In this document: in pieces, positions 11,866-22,602 of the stretch
Numbering within the stretch: the first letter of the stretch is position 1
Layout: each line of letters begins with the position of its first letter
Assembly (NCBI GenBank): GCA_014529385.2
Contig: CM043967.1
Coordinates: forward strand, 8,646,501 to 8,710,500
Length of the DNA stretch: 64,000 bases
Reading direction: 5' to 3'
From: Adiantum capillus-veneris
Taxonomy: Eukaryota > Streptophyta > Polypodiopsida > Polypodiales > Pteridaceae
Position numbers and translations under genes: made by a program
The notes under the pieces: generated by a model
What the model saw: the letters and a program-made list of their open reading frames with translations, nothing else
Database searches by the model: none
Told to the model about the DNA's origin: nothing

Positions 11866-12544
11866 CGGATATGCCACGACGGACGTCAGCACAGCGAGAA
11901 CTCGCCTAACAAGAATTGTCAGCTAGGACGAAGCTCGACCCGCAGGCGCGTGGAAGCAAGCATAGGGTGTCAACCTACACTCGACTCACTATTGACTACT
12001 TCCTATAGAGGTCTCTACCCAATGTCTAAGTAACAACCTACTATTGTGCACAGGAGGAGATTTCCTACAACACTTCCATGAGCCAAATACCCATTAGACG
12101 TTCTTGAAACGCTACGAAACTTGAGGGATATCCTATTAGCACCAATAGGCCACTCTCCCTAAGGTCCGTGACCCAAAACCCTACCCATAAACACCCAGTT
12201 CAGAATCACGTAGGATGTCTGATAGGTTTTTGCAGGTCGACGTTTTTGAAAACTAAGGTGCCTAATGTGTATCTACTCAATACAAACGAGTGGATATGCT
12301 GAAATGCAAAAACAGACACCGTTTGCTTACCAAATCCCTAGAAATAGCACGGGTCAATCTCGTGAAGCCAGGCCGTACATGCGCAATGTGGGTATTGGCG
12401 CGTAGCTCTCTCCAGGGGCAACACGTTGCACTTCTCCGTACTTGATTCCGACCACTAGTGTGCGCGTAGCGTCAAGATAAGCTCTCACTCTCTCTCGTAC
12501 ACAGAATACGCTTCTCACAGACACTTCATCAAATGAACAAAAGC

Positions 12545-12564
12545 GGGGGGGGGGGGGGGGGGGG
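12545..12564. repeat. Poly(G)/poly(C) tract at the predicted transcription start
   Basis: Twenty consecutive G on the plus strand, hence C on the element's strand, beginning about 20-30 nt downstream of the TATA box. The other LTR has a 12-base run at the equivalent place (48353-48364). Confidence 0.85.
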
Positions 12565-12583
12565 TTTATTAAGGTTCGAATTT

Positions 12584-12595
12584 GGTATATATACC
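12584..12595 (-). promoter_or_regulatory. TATA box of the 3' LTR
   Basis: The self-complementary GGTATATATACC in the middle of the LTR; the equivalent is at 48383-48394 in the 5' LTR. Confidence 0.65.
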
Positions 12596-12803
12596 TTCCA
12601 AATACAAAACCTCATGTTCCAAAGTGAAATCCTACCTAGTCTAATGGAAAAAATAATATACAAAATTGGAAACTTTTGCAAGCCCCAAGTATTTACAAGT
12701 GAAATTACGGGTTTTCTTAATCAGGGAATGAATACATAGGATTTCCTTCTTTTATCATTTTGTCAGTATTTAGTTGAGTGTGGCCACCCATCTTTAGCTA
12801 ACA

Positions 12804-12819
12804 CTCCCCCTCTCCTAGC
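12804..12819 (-). promoter_or_regulatory. Polypurine tract
   Basis: The minus strand reads AGGAGAGGGGGAG directly before the LTR start TGTTAGC, the expected second-strand primer position. Confidence 0.75.
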
Positions 12820-12855
12820 TCATGTCGTCGCCGACATGACAATAGAGCCGCTGCT

Positions 12856-15800
12856 TCAGTGGAGGATATCGCGCATCTTAAAAACGGACTCATACCGTGC
12901 ACGCTGGGCCACTAATGTTGGGCCAAATATATCTGTGTCGATGGTGAAGAAGTCGCTGTAGAAGGATTCTTCAAAGGCTTGGAGATGGTATGAGGGCAGG
13001 AACATTATTCTTTGGTAGAGGGCATGTGTCACCTCATGTGAAGGTTGAGCAAATAGGTCATAAGCACATCTATAAGTGTCCTGGAAGAAGAATATGTTGT
13101 CTGTTTCTTGTCCAAGCTTGAAGACCTCACATACTGCCAGAAGCGTTTTACATATCTTTCTAAGCATAATGCAAGAGAGGTCAGGCGAGACAGTGAACAA
13201 TTTAATGGCACCCATTGGGGCTTTCACCATGTATTGCTCACTCATTCTCTTGCCTGCAAAAAGCCTGGCAGCTTTGGGTAGTTGAGCCACGTGTGTGGCT
13301 TCTCTTCAGCAGTTCATGTTCCTTCCATGTCCGCATCCTTGGTAGAGGGCAAAAGCTAAGGTCATCTCTCATCATTTTAGGCGCCGCTACCAAATGTACT
13401 AAATATTGTGAGCCATGTCTTCCTCCATTTTGGTTGAGAGTCCACAATGAGCTTAACACCTTCTGGTTTGGTGATGCCTGCATGGTATAGTGGAACTATA
13501 GGCTCCTCTTTAATCCTCTTGTTGAGTATAGTAGCCTCATATTTTAGAAGAGGATAGGGGAGAGAGGGTTGTATCCATTCATGTTGAACGACATTTGCAT
13601 CTAATCTCTGAATGGTCATGGACTTCAATACCCTCTGCTCCCACAACATTGGTTCTTTGGCGGTGTCTTTTATGGCTGCTTCTATTGCTTTCTGTAGATT
13701 GTCTTCTTCTTCTTGTGTCAGATCTTGGGGCTCCTGTAAGGGTCCCACAGGAATGTCCTCTTGTATTGTTGTGTCCACCGGATTTGACACATTCTCTATA
13801 TCAATTCCTTCCATAGCAGTCGGCCCATGAATTTGTTGAGGTTCTTCACTTGGTTGGTACTTAAGTTTGTCCAGCTGCTTCTGTACGTCGTCTTTTGCTA
13901 ACTGATCTTGTTTTGTCACAGCTACTAATAGGTCATTAAGTTCTACATTGACTCTATCTGTTTTCTCTAGCTTATGCCTTACCTCATCATTCTCTGTCTG
14001 CAATGTATTTGTGTCATCTTCTAGTCTTTTCTGAATCCTATCCAATTCCGCTTTCAATGATTTGTTATCATCTTCTAACCTGCCTTGTACCACCATTGAT
14101 CCCTCTGCTAGCTATACTCTCTACCTCTTTTCAAGCATCAACTCTTTTTGAAGTTCTATCATTTTTTCTTCAAACACGTCTTTAACTTGGCTAGTACTAG
14201 TTGTAGCTACAGCTCTTGCTCTGCTCGGAGACTCTCTCAACCTCTGAATCATTTGATCTTTCACTTTGATTTGATCCTTTAGTTCGATCACCTCATCTTG
14301 GATATTTCAGCTTTGTCTTTGTCCTCGCTCAAGCTCTCAACCTCTTTTGACTCTTTCGCCAGCTATATTTCAACTTTGTCTTTGGCCTCGCTCAAGCTCT
14401 CAACCTCTTTTGACTCTTTTGCCAACTGTAGGGTGAGCCCATCCTTTCCTTTTTGGCTTCAGTCAGAGCATTGCTGATTTTTTGGTACTCTTCTTCAGAG
14501 TTCATTAGCTTCTGAGTGGTTTCCTGGTTTTGACTTTCTAACTCTTGACATTTCTTCAGTGCTTCTTCTAGTTCAGCTTGCAGCTGTGCTTCGCTGTGCA
14601 TTTTATCTTGACTTTGCTTCTGAAGTGTTTCCACTTCAGCTTTCACCTTTACTTCACTCAATTTCCACCCTTCATACTCAATCTCTTTGGCCATTGATCT
14701 GGCTCTTAATCCTTGCAGTCTCTGTATCACTTCTTCCCAATCTTCGTCTTGTGGTTGCAAATCCATTGTATCTGTTGCAATCTCCTTTAGCTCCACCAAA
14801 TGAGGGCTCAACGTGTATTCTTCTGGTTTAGGGGTTGACAATTGAAAAGCTGTATGAGCTACCTCTTCTCGGGTGTATCCAACGGCTAGTAGATCCAGGA
14901 ATATTCTATAGTTTTTTGCTTCCGGATCTTGCTTCTCAGGCTTTGGTTCAAACTCTTCCTTCTGCTCTTTCTCTTTGTCCTCTTCTTTCTTGGAGTCTTG
15001 CGGCTTCTCAAATTTAATCAACTCCTCAGTCTATAGAGGTTGAGGAGGACTAGAGGACGTGGTGATGGTGGAGGACTGGACTCGCGGCTTGATGGTGGGG
15101 TTGATTGCTTCTTTTTGAAGTCCCAATCAGCCTTTGTTTTCCTCTCTCGCTCTACACTTTCCTGCTCTTCTAATAGCTGCCGCCTCACATCATCAACTTC
15201 TTCTTCGGTAAAAGGTATAATTGGAATATTCTTGGCCGTCGTATCTAGGATCTCAAAATTCTTTATATAATCTTTGAAGCGATCCCTGTTAGTCCTTTGA
15301 GAAGATCCGGACATGGCCTCAAGTGAGGGCTTCCATAATTCGCTTAGATCTCCTTTAAGCATTCTTTCGGCTCTGAAACTCTCCATCAACCTCTCTAGCC
15401 GAGCGGCCTTCTGGGATTTAGTCTCTTTTGCTGGCATCTGAATGGTAGATTTCTTTCCTTTCTTTGGCTGAGGTGGCTCTTCCTCTACTGTCTCTAACCT
15501 TCTTTTCAGTCTGGTGGCCACCCTGGGAGCTGGTTGCTCCTCTTCCTTGTCTTCTGTCAGCTTCAACCACTCATTCTGTGATGGAGGAAGAGGCCACTGG
15601 CCTTTAGCATTTAGAGCTTCATATATTACCTTGGTGAGCATCTCCCTTGTTGCAATATATGCGGGATTCTTGGTTCCCATCCTCACAATGTGGTACTGCA
15701 GGTATGCCTCATAATCTATCTCTCTTGGGCGGCTTGTCTTCATTGCCCATGTAAATGTCGTTCCAATTGCTGCAGATGGCACAGTGTACTTTTGAGGCCT

Positions 15801-16408
15801 CTTGGTGCAGATATGGAAATATTGGTTGTATAGTTGGCACATGGTTTCCACCATTGAATCCGCAATATCCTCGAAGGTGTAGTTCTTCTTGGTTCCCTTG
15901 TATACCTTCACCTCGTCTCGCCTCTTGTTGACATTGACTCCTGCATTAGAGAGGTTCAAGGCACTTGCAACCACCTCTGGCATGATCACAATCATTATGT
16001 TCTTTCCTTTTGAAGATCTGTCACCTTGGCTATGCCATTCTCCTTTATTGTTGTGATGACGAATTCCCAAACTCTCTGAATGTCAATTTCTGCTGGCAAA
16101 GCCTCAAAATAATTGTGTAAGTCTACCTTTTCCAAGATAGACACTATCCCTGGACTTCTTGTGAACTCATTGAGTTCCTGTGGTATCATTGGTAGCTCTA
16201 TGGCATTGCCCTCTGGGTCTTTGAACATGCCTTGGTATATTCTGAGGTCGTTTTCTTCAAGTAAGTTGCTTTGTACCCAAGTGGTAGTGGGATTTATGGT
16301 TCCTTTTGGTACTATAAATGGCTCCACCTCATCCACGTAATACTTGTTGGTCATTCTTTTCTTCTTTGCTGGCGACTTAGCGGGCGGCTGCCATGGATCC
16401 TGTTGCAC
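12856..16408 (-). pseudogene. Large coiled-coil accessory ORF of the giant element (frameshifted)
   Basis: About 1,180 codons in five consecutive minus-strand segments: 16408-15995, 16070-15018, 15021-14392, 14096-13377 and 13290-12856. They are separated by small frameshifts, so one ancestral protein is likely. I do not recognise the family. Visible parts in order: a compact domain (about 140 residues, from MQQDPWQPPAKSP); a second globular domain (PEVVASALNLS to about LNAKGQWPLPP) whose layout recalls plant transposon-associated N-terminal domains, a weak resemblance; basic clusters (KKGKK); a Ser/Pro-rich patch; a highly charged Lys/Glu stretch; a long Glu/Lys/Gln/Leu coiled coil; an acidic linker; and a C-terminal domain of about 200 residues. 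No zinc knuckle, protease or RT motif. It lies between integrase and 3' LTR, where some plant elements carry extra ORFs. It could instead be the gag-like protein of a fused non-autonomous partner. Confidence 0.6.
14304..14429 (-). repeat. 63-bp tandem duplication inside the coiled coil
   Basis: Two near-identical 63-bp units (starting at 14304 and 14367). Sixty-three bases are 21 codons, exactly three heptads, so the duplication keeps both frame and coiled-coil phase. Confidence 0.8.
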
Positions 16409-16566
16409 TCAGTAGTCCAAACGTTAGCGTTTTTTTAAAATAGATTAGCTGATTAACTGAGTTTTAACTATCCAATTGACTTGAAAATTGAAACATGAGC
16501 TCAAGAGGGACTAAGGATGCCCTGCAAGTGAAAACACTAGGATTTGTGCTGCAAAATAAGCCTAAA

Positions 16567-16588
16567 GACATCCTACATTTAGTATGTG
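16567..16588. repeat. Decayed 22-nt palindrome
   Basis: GACATCCTACA followed by an imperfect complement (TTTAGTATGTG). Same motif class as 16852-16873. Confidence 0.6.
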
Positions 16589-16851
16589 TTTTTGCTCAGA
16601 ATTGCATGAAACTTTTCAGTATGATAGGCCATAGACTGTGGACCATCACCATGGTCATAGATTTGAATTTGGATAAGTTTTGAGGGTAGAAAGACCATTT
16701 TTGGTGTTTCAGATTCTGAAAAGTCCATCTATGGAGCTATGAGGCCAAAAAGTGATATGTTTGGCTTGAAACTTGGTGGGTGGGCTTGTATGAATGTGAT
16801 AAAGATGTATGAAGATCAAAAAATCCACCTGGAGGTCATTTCAAGCTTGGA

Positions 16852-16873
16852 GACATACTACGCGTAGTATGTC
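16852..16873. repeat. 22-nt perfect palindrome, variant arms
   Basis: GACATACTACG directly followed by its exact reverse complement. Compared with the common form (GACATCCTACG) the sixth base is A instead of C, and the partner base in the other arm has changed to match. Confidence 0.9.
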
Positions 16874-17136
16874 TTTTTCATGATTTTGAAGATGTGACCT
16901 CGCAGTTAGCTTTGACATGTTATGAAGAGTGTGTGGTTCAAGTTTCACTTGATTTGGGTCATTTCTGATAGGTCTATGACCATTTCTTGCATCTATGCTG
17001 TGACTTTGCGTTTTTTGATGCATAAGAGGTCAAACTTGGTCCAAATGGAGTGAAACTTGAAGGATAAGATGTAAATGACATGTAGAGGATGTGTGTATGG
17101 CTGAGTGATGAGTTGGGTGCCCAAAAGTGTCCTTGA

Positions 17137-17158
17137 GACATCCTACATGTAGGAGACA
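17137..17158. repeat. Partial palindrome of the same class
   Basis: The core TCCTACATGTAGGA is a perfect 14-nt palindrome; the outer right arm is broken (GACA in place of TGTC). It lies 285 bp from the previous one. Confidence 0.65.
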
Positions 17159-18963
17159 AAAGTGGCCTTGAGACATCCTGTGCATTTTTTAGGAGCAAGT
17201 CCTAGTACTATGTGCATATGACCTCCCTATGTCCCCTTTGTGCCTTATTTCAATTAAAAATTCAAATGGTTAGTTAGAAACTCCCTTCTTGGCTTTCAGA
17301 GCCTCAGAGTGATTTCTGACTCTTGGAGCGCTTTTTCGCGATGAAATTTCTTGATGATGACAAGCATAGCTTCATGAACCCTTGGGGAACCTTGCCATGT
17401 GGTTCCTGTTGGCTTTGGCTTCACCTGAGCTTCATTTGGCGATTTATCACTCTGGAAGAACCCATGACTGCGTTTACATGCCCTCAATGGTTTGTAGTGG
17501 TCTACCACCATAGGACTTGGTTGTTGAAGGCCTTGGTAAGCCGCTCATGAAGTTTGGTGGAAAACGGACGTCTCGCTTGGCTGTGAGAGCCAAGTGACGC
17601 TTTGCGTTTCCGATGCCGTTTCTCAAGCTTACACCTGCTTTGGGTCGCCTTATGGCCATGTGGCCTATGTAGCCTTGTAGAGCTCGCCGAGAAGCCTTAC
17701 CCATGAGTTTTGGTATCATTTGGGCCACTTTTGCCAAATTTTCCTCTTTGTGGCCTCTTGCAAGGCTTGAGGTGCCAGGGTTTTCTCCGTTTCTTTCTTG
17801 CTTCCTTTGGGCATCCAAGATTGGTCTCCTAGGCTAGGGTAAACCCCCTATGAAGTCTTGTTGGTATTGGGTTAGCCGTTAGGTGGCTACCTATGCTCAC
17901 AGGCCTCTACCCTACAAACCCCGTTGTTGGAGTTCTATGCTAGTCTTGGCGACAAAACATCAAATATACCCGAAGATCATAAGGTGCTGAGCCTACCTCT
18001 CGTATCATGTGGCCGTCGAGTGCTTGTGTGCGACGTATCAGCTGTTGAAAGTCCTGTGCGCTCTAGGTGGCTAGAGCTCTCTCTCACAAGTGAAATAGTA
18101 GAAATGAGCTCTAAGTGGAGTGAAAAAATCTTATAATGGGGTCCCCGAACCAATTTCCATGAATTTTGACATGTGCTCCTAACTTTTCACAAAACGCGGT
18201 TTAGACTAAAAAAGTTGCCCATTTCGACTCCGTTTGCCCAGTTTTATGAGAATTTTGACGATTCGGTCAAAATCTGACCACAACACGCCTCTCGCTTCAT
18301 TCTCATAGTTGCAACCACACTGTACCCTGGGTTGTCTTATAGTCACTGATCATCCCCATCCTTTTTTTTTTCATTAGGTTCGCATTTCACCTAATTTTTG
18401 TATTTTTGAAGTTTTTCTACCAATAATTAGTAAAATTAAAAGAAAAATAGCAAAGTCAACCCGGGAAAAACCCAAAAATCAAAATAAATAAAAAACTTTA
18501 CCCCGACACACTATGTACACTCACATGTCATTTTTATAGCCGGATTTCTCTATTTTATCAATATTTTACCTGAAAACTGGCTATTTTTACATATATACAC
18601 ACACCTATAGGCCTCAATTTGGCGTTTGTCCTCATATATATGTAGATTAATGTTGTATAAGGGCATATGTACTTAGGTTAGTCCAAAAAAATTCACAATC
18701 AAACATAAACCCCTCAAAAATAGTCTAAACATGCCCTTTTTGCTACTTTTTACGATCATCGGGTTCGCATTGAGATTGCCTCCCCCCCTCCTAATCGGAG
18801 TCCTCCCGGATGACAAGGTATCGCCTCGGGGTATGTGCAGTGTATAGGATAAAATCATGCTAATGCGCGGCCTTGTAACGTGGCCCTACCTAATGCATAC
18901 TCAGTCAATGCATGATAAAATTAATGCGGTGCGAGAGGAGGGAATAAGCAAGATGCTTATTAG

Positions 18964-18968
18964 CATTC
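18964..18968. repeat. Target-site duplication CATTC, left copy
   Basis: Five bases immediately left of the LTR1 end TGTGAGG; identical to 33537-33541 immediately right of the LTR5 end CATTACA. Confidence 0.85.
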
Positions 18969-19910
18969 TGTGAGGTCCCCAACCCCGAGAAGATTGGGGC
19001 GACTTGATAGATGGCCTTCCTTTATTCTTATTTTCCATTGACTACACCCTACTCTGTTTCCACAAAGTAGAGATACGAGCAACAGAAGCGAGGAAGTCCT
19101 CTGTCCATCGTTTATGTGGTTATAAGGGTCATACGCCACAAGCCAAGTCGATAAATTTAGGATTCTAATGAAAGCTATTTCCTAACATGAAGATGAAATC
19201 CCATTGACATATTTACAATCCATAAACAACGCCTTTTTCCCCACGTTTAAGAATCTCTGTATAGATAGCATCGTTCTGAGGGTTTTCCAACGTAGAAGTG
19301 AAGGATTCCCCTGAGTGTACATCAATGTTTATAATACTCAAATCAATAGGGTACTTTCCAAACTTAGAATTATCTAGTCAACTAAAAGCTCAATCGTATA
19401 ACTTAATCAATCCTCACTTATTCAATTCATTCAATCTCAATCACATGATTTAATCAATCTTAACTTAAGCAGTCCATCAAAACTTAGTCATATGACTTAA
19501 CCAGTCATGACTTATCCAATCCGTCAAAACTCAATTATATGACTTAACCAGTCATGATTATCTCAATCACATGACTTAACCACTCATAAGTCATCCAATC
19601 ACATGAGTTAACCAGTCATGGCTCATTCAATCCACACAAAAAACTCACTTACATGACTTAACCAGTCAAACAATTTCTTTGTAGAAAACAACTCAATCTT
19701 CTAATCATAAAGTCATCAAAATGTCATATAAGGCCTACAAAAGATCTTTCCATGAAAAAACATAATAGAGGTTTCAACCATAACTATGGTACACGTCAAT
19801 CGGCATAACATAATATCTCTGCGAGTCTGGTAACGGGTATAGAAAACCATACACATGAGGAATCTTGAAGTAGTCAATTTAATCTCTTTAACCTAGGCTC
19901 TGATACCAAC
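18969..19910 (-). repeat. Truncated first unit of the array (LTR1 plus Int1)
   Basis: The first 283 bp match the LTR 3' end (TGTGAGGTCC... to the CCCCACGTTTAAG region). At about 19251 the sequence jumps into the gag N-terminal coding region and then the leader and primer-binding site (19896-19908). About 1.8 kb of LTR and 0.8 kb of internal sequence, including most of gag, were deleted; only AAG/GAA-scale microhomology is seen at the join. Confidence 0.8.
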
Positions 19911-20637
19911 TGTGAGGTCCCCAACCCCGAGAGGATTAGGGCGACTTGATAGATGGACTTCCTTTATTCTCCTTTTCCATTGACGACACCCTACTCTGTT
20001 TCCACAAATAAGAGATACGAGCAACAGAAGAGAGGAAGTCGTATATCCATCGTTTACGTGGTTATAAGGGTCATACGCCACAAGCCAGGTCGATAAATCT
20101 AGGATTCTAATGAAAGATGTTTCCTAACATAAAGATGAAATTCCATTGACATATTTACAATCCATAAACAACGCCTTTTTCTCCTCATTTAAGAGGCACG
20201 GCCGCCATCCATAAACCATAAATATGATATGAGACTTAGTCTAAACTAAATATTAATCTTGTGTCACGTTGATTTCGGCCATCTCGACTCTTGGCACAAT
20301 AAGTCTCTAATTTTACTTCTCTTAATAAGAGGGAGTGAAGAGTTTCTCGACTAATCAAGACCACCCATCCTTGATTGACAACCTGAGCCAGCGCCCACTT
20401 TCCACCCCACACTCACACTTTTTATCACATTGTTTTACATATACAAATAGTGTTCCTTAATTAATTCCAAACACAGGTTCTTTTATACAGCCCTTCAAAC
20501 AATACCAAAACAATTCAAATAAGGCCTAATGAAGACAACCCTATTATTCAACAAAAATAACTTTTTAAATTTCTCATGAGTTGCTACTACCCGTGGACTT
20601 TCTCTGTCTAACCAATAGAGCCTTTGCAAAGGATTTA

Positions 20638-20857
20638 TTTGCTAACCGCGAATTGTGCAACCTTCCCATCTCGCTAACCGCGGGGCATCCCGATACCTTT
20701 GAGGCATCTTGCTAACCGCAAGGCATCCCATTACCAGCGAGGCATCCCGCTAACCGTGAGGCATCTTGCTACCAGCTAGGCATCCCGCCAACCGTGAGGC
20801 ATCTTGCTAACAGCCAAGCATTTTGCTACCCGTGAGGCATCCCGCTAACCGCGAGGA
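20638..20857. repeat. 19-bp tandem repeats in LTR2
   Basis: Degenerate head-to-tail copies of a unit like GCTAACCGCGAGGCATCCC. Equivalent blocks of different copy number lie in the other LTRs (about 23883-24022, 28676-28855, 32200-32340). Confidence 0.8.
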
Positions 20858-21167
20858 AAAAAGCTATTATTTCAACAATTCTTCTCTTTAAATGATTCTT
20901 CAAACATAATCAATCAATTCTTCATATCAAACAAACTTCGCGTTACACGCTTTGGAGCCATAGGTTCGGATAGAGAAAAGAAAAGTGCGTTGTTGGAGAG
21001 AGAGAGAGAGAGTGTGTGTGTTCACAAACTGGGAGACGACACATGGACGATTGGAGATGGTGATGGCTTGAAGGTGAGAGGTTAAGGGAGAGAGGCTCCC
21101 TCCGACGCGTCGTAAGAGAGATTCCACTTCCATAGATGTGTGTGTTCAAAGTGAGAGGAGAAGGGTC

Positions 21168-21180
21168 CTTTATATAGGCC
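21168..21180 (-). promoter_or_regulatory. TATA box of LTR2
   Basis: The minus strand reads CCTATATAAAGGA. The same box is at 24685-24697 (LTR3), 29530-29543 (LTR4) and 33045-33057 (LTR5), and a diverged one in the solo LTR (46446-46456). Confidence 0.75.
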
Positions 21181-21648
21181 ATACGGGGGTGCTAGTGAAT
21201 CTTGAGAGGTTTCAAGAATAGGAGAAGGAAAAGCTCGCGCATCGTCGTGGCTCTATTAAAATATATATATATATGAATTATTATTATTATTTGATTATAA
21301 TTAGTTTTTTGACGTTCGCGAATCCTATGTGCGATTTTAAAAAAAAGCTCTATACATACAAGTTCCCATTCTATTTTGAGAGAGAGAGAAAAAGAAGTAT
21401 CCTTATTTTGACTCACCTTTCTTTCTTTCCTAAAAATACTATCTCTAAGATTTTTCTTCACACATAGATTAGGTTCCCTCATAAACCTATTGCTCCACAT
21501 AAAGAAAGATCATAAATAAAAAGATTCTGAATCTGATTTTCAATCCGATTGCTCTGATAAACTCATGATGACTCACAAAATTGACAACCTCAATTACTTT
21601 GCAAAATAATTGAAATGACTTATACGGATAAATGTTGGTTTCATTACA

Positions 21649-21663
21649 ATCTCCCCAACTTAG
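21649..21663 (-). promoter_or_regulatory. Polypurine tract of Int2
   Basis: The minus strand reads TAAGTTGGGGAGAT directly before the LTR2 start TGTAATG; the same tract borders LTR3 (25175) and LTR4 (29998). Confidence 0.7.
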
Positions 21664-21791
21664 GGTTTCGAGATGTCCTCATCTCGAGAAAAAGTGAGGA
21701 TACTTCACTCTAATTACTAGTGACCATCATTATGTCTAAAAAGGTAATATTATTAGTCTGCTTCACTTACTGCTGCTGCTCCATTATTCAA

Positions 21792-22602
21792 TCATGGACA
21801 AGAGTTTTGATAATGTCCCAAGTCTCCACATTCAAACAATCGAACATTTAAGCGTCGAGAATCTTTTGTAGTAGCGGAATAAGCTCTCTTTGGTTGACTA
21901 TCTCTGAAGCTCTGATTCTGTTCAATTCTTCTTGTAATTCCTTGTTCCTTCATCAAGGACTTAGCTTGTAGTAAAGAATCTTGTACTGTGGTAGGCTTCG
22001 GGGCTTCCAATCGCGAGCTAATTGTTTCTCTTAAACATTTACAAAAGCGAGCTACCTGCTGCTCGATGGTCGTTGATGGTGCATAACGTCTTAGTCTTAC
22101 AAACTTTGAGTAGTACTCTTCCAAAAATAAACTGTATTATTTCAAGCTAAAGAACTCGTTCATCTTTATCGCGATCTTCATGGACAGAAGGTAAGTATCT
22201 TTCCTTCACTCCTTGTTTGATCTCCCACCAACTCTGAGAGTTCTCCAACACTCCCATGTCACGGCAATGTTGTTTCCACCATAATTTTGCTTCCTCTAAG
22301 AGACGAAACAGCCCTAACATCGCTTGATTTGCAGGTGTGGTTCTTGCAGTAGAGAAGTAATCATCCATAGCTTCAATCCACACTCCTGCTTCTTTCTCAA
22401 TATCATCACCCTCTCCTTTAAATGAAGGTGATTGCATTTGTTTGAGAAACAACTTCTTCTCCTGAATCTCTGTATAGATAGCATCGTTCTGAGGGTTTTC
22501 CAATGTAGAAGTGATAGATTCCCCTGAGTGTACATCAATGTTTATAATACTCAAATCAATAGGGTACTTTCCAAACATAGACTTATCCAGTCCACTAAAA
22601 GC
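21792..22602 (-). pseudogene. Gag of gag-only element, Int2 copy
   Basis: A Gypsy-type Gag. The N-terminal part (start MFGKYPIDLS at 22578) carries the retrotransposon gag core (WIEAMDDYFS, then LWWKQHCRDMG and W-W-E-I-K). A 4-bp insertion near 22175 shifts the frame, and the TAA shared by all copies follows. The C-terminal part (EEYYSKFVRLRRYAP from 22124) ends with a zinc knuckle whose first Cys is Leu (LFECGDLGHYQNSC). The frame is open a little upstream of the Met, consistent with a spliced upstream exon. No protease or pol follows, so any mobility would need other elements' enzymes. Confidence 0.8.

Larger units (their letters stand above)
11864..12803 (-). repeat. 3' LTR of the giant element
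   Basis: The minus strand begins TGTTAGCTAAAG at 12803 and ends ...CATATCCGCC at 11864, where the terminal AACA expected from the other LTR is replaced by the CT microsatellite. It aligns along its whole length with 44869-45118 plus 47919-48604, by eye about nine bases in ten identical. It contains a TATA box (12584-12595) and a 20-base G run (12545-12564). Confidence 0.85.
16409..18968. other. Second leader-like region of the giant element, non-coding
   Basis: No convincing coding sequence. It carries palindromes or partial palindromes of the same type as the true leaders of the two giant copies, at 16567, 16852 and 17137 (spaced 285 and 285 bp), with one more half-site at about 17172. From 17200 to 18968 I see only short spurious frames and AT-rich tracts. 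It precedes the coiled-coil ORF exactly as the leader at 43163-44851 precedes ORF1/gag. Confidence 0.55.
19911..21648 (-). repeat. LTR2 of the gag-only array (1,738 bp)
   Basis: Minus-strand ends TGTAATG...CCTCACA. About 310 bp shorter than the other full LTRs, because the segment carrying the coding exon and splice donor has been deleted near 20940 (the join runs straight into CGTTACACGC). It keeps the TATA box (21168-21180), a GA tract (20996-21013), the 19-bp tandem repeats (20638-20857) and an AT microsatellite in U3. Confidence 0.85.

Noticed and set aside
11725-12033. Open frames across the CT microsatellite
   Set aside because: They consist of Ser-Leu or Arg-Glu runs produced by the dinucleotide repeat and have no other support.
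16567-17158. Regularly spaced palindromes as a CRISPR-like array
   Set aside because: Spacing of about 285 bp, plant retroelement context, and no cas genes; repeats are leader elements.
17296-17818. Overlapping frames of 70-114 codons on both strands
   Set aside because: No domain, no homologous frame elsewhere in the window, and located in a non-coding leader-like region.
11864-18968. A separate complete element with its own pair of LTRs
   Set aside because: No second LTR or primer-binding site was seen on its right side, and the CATTC duplication joins it to the gag-pol part. A past fusion remains possible and is listed as a finding.
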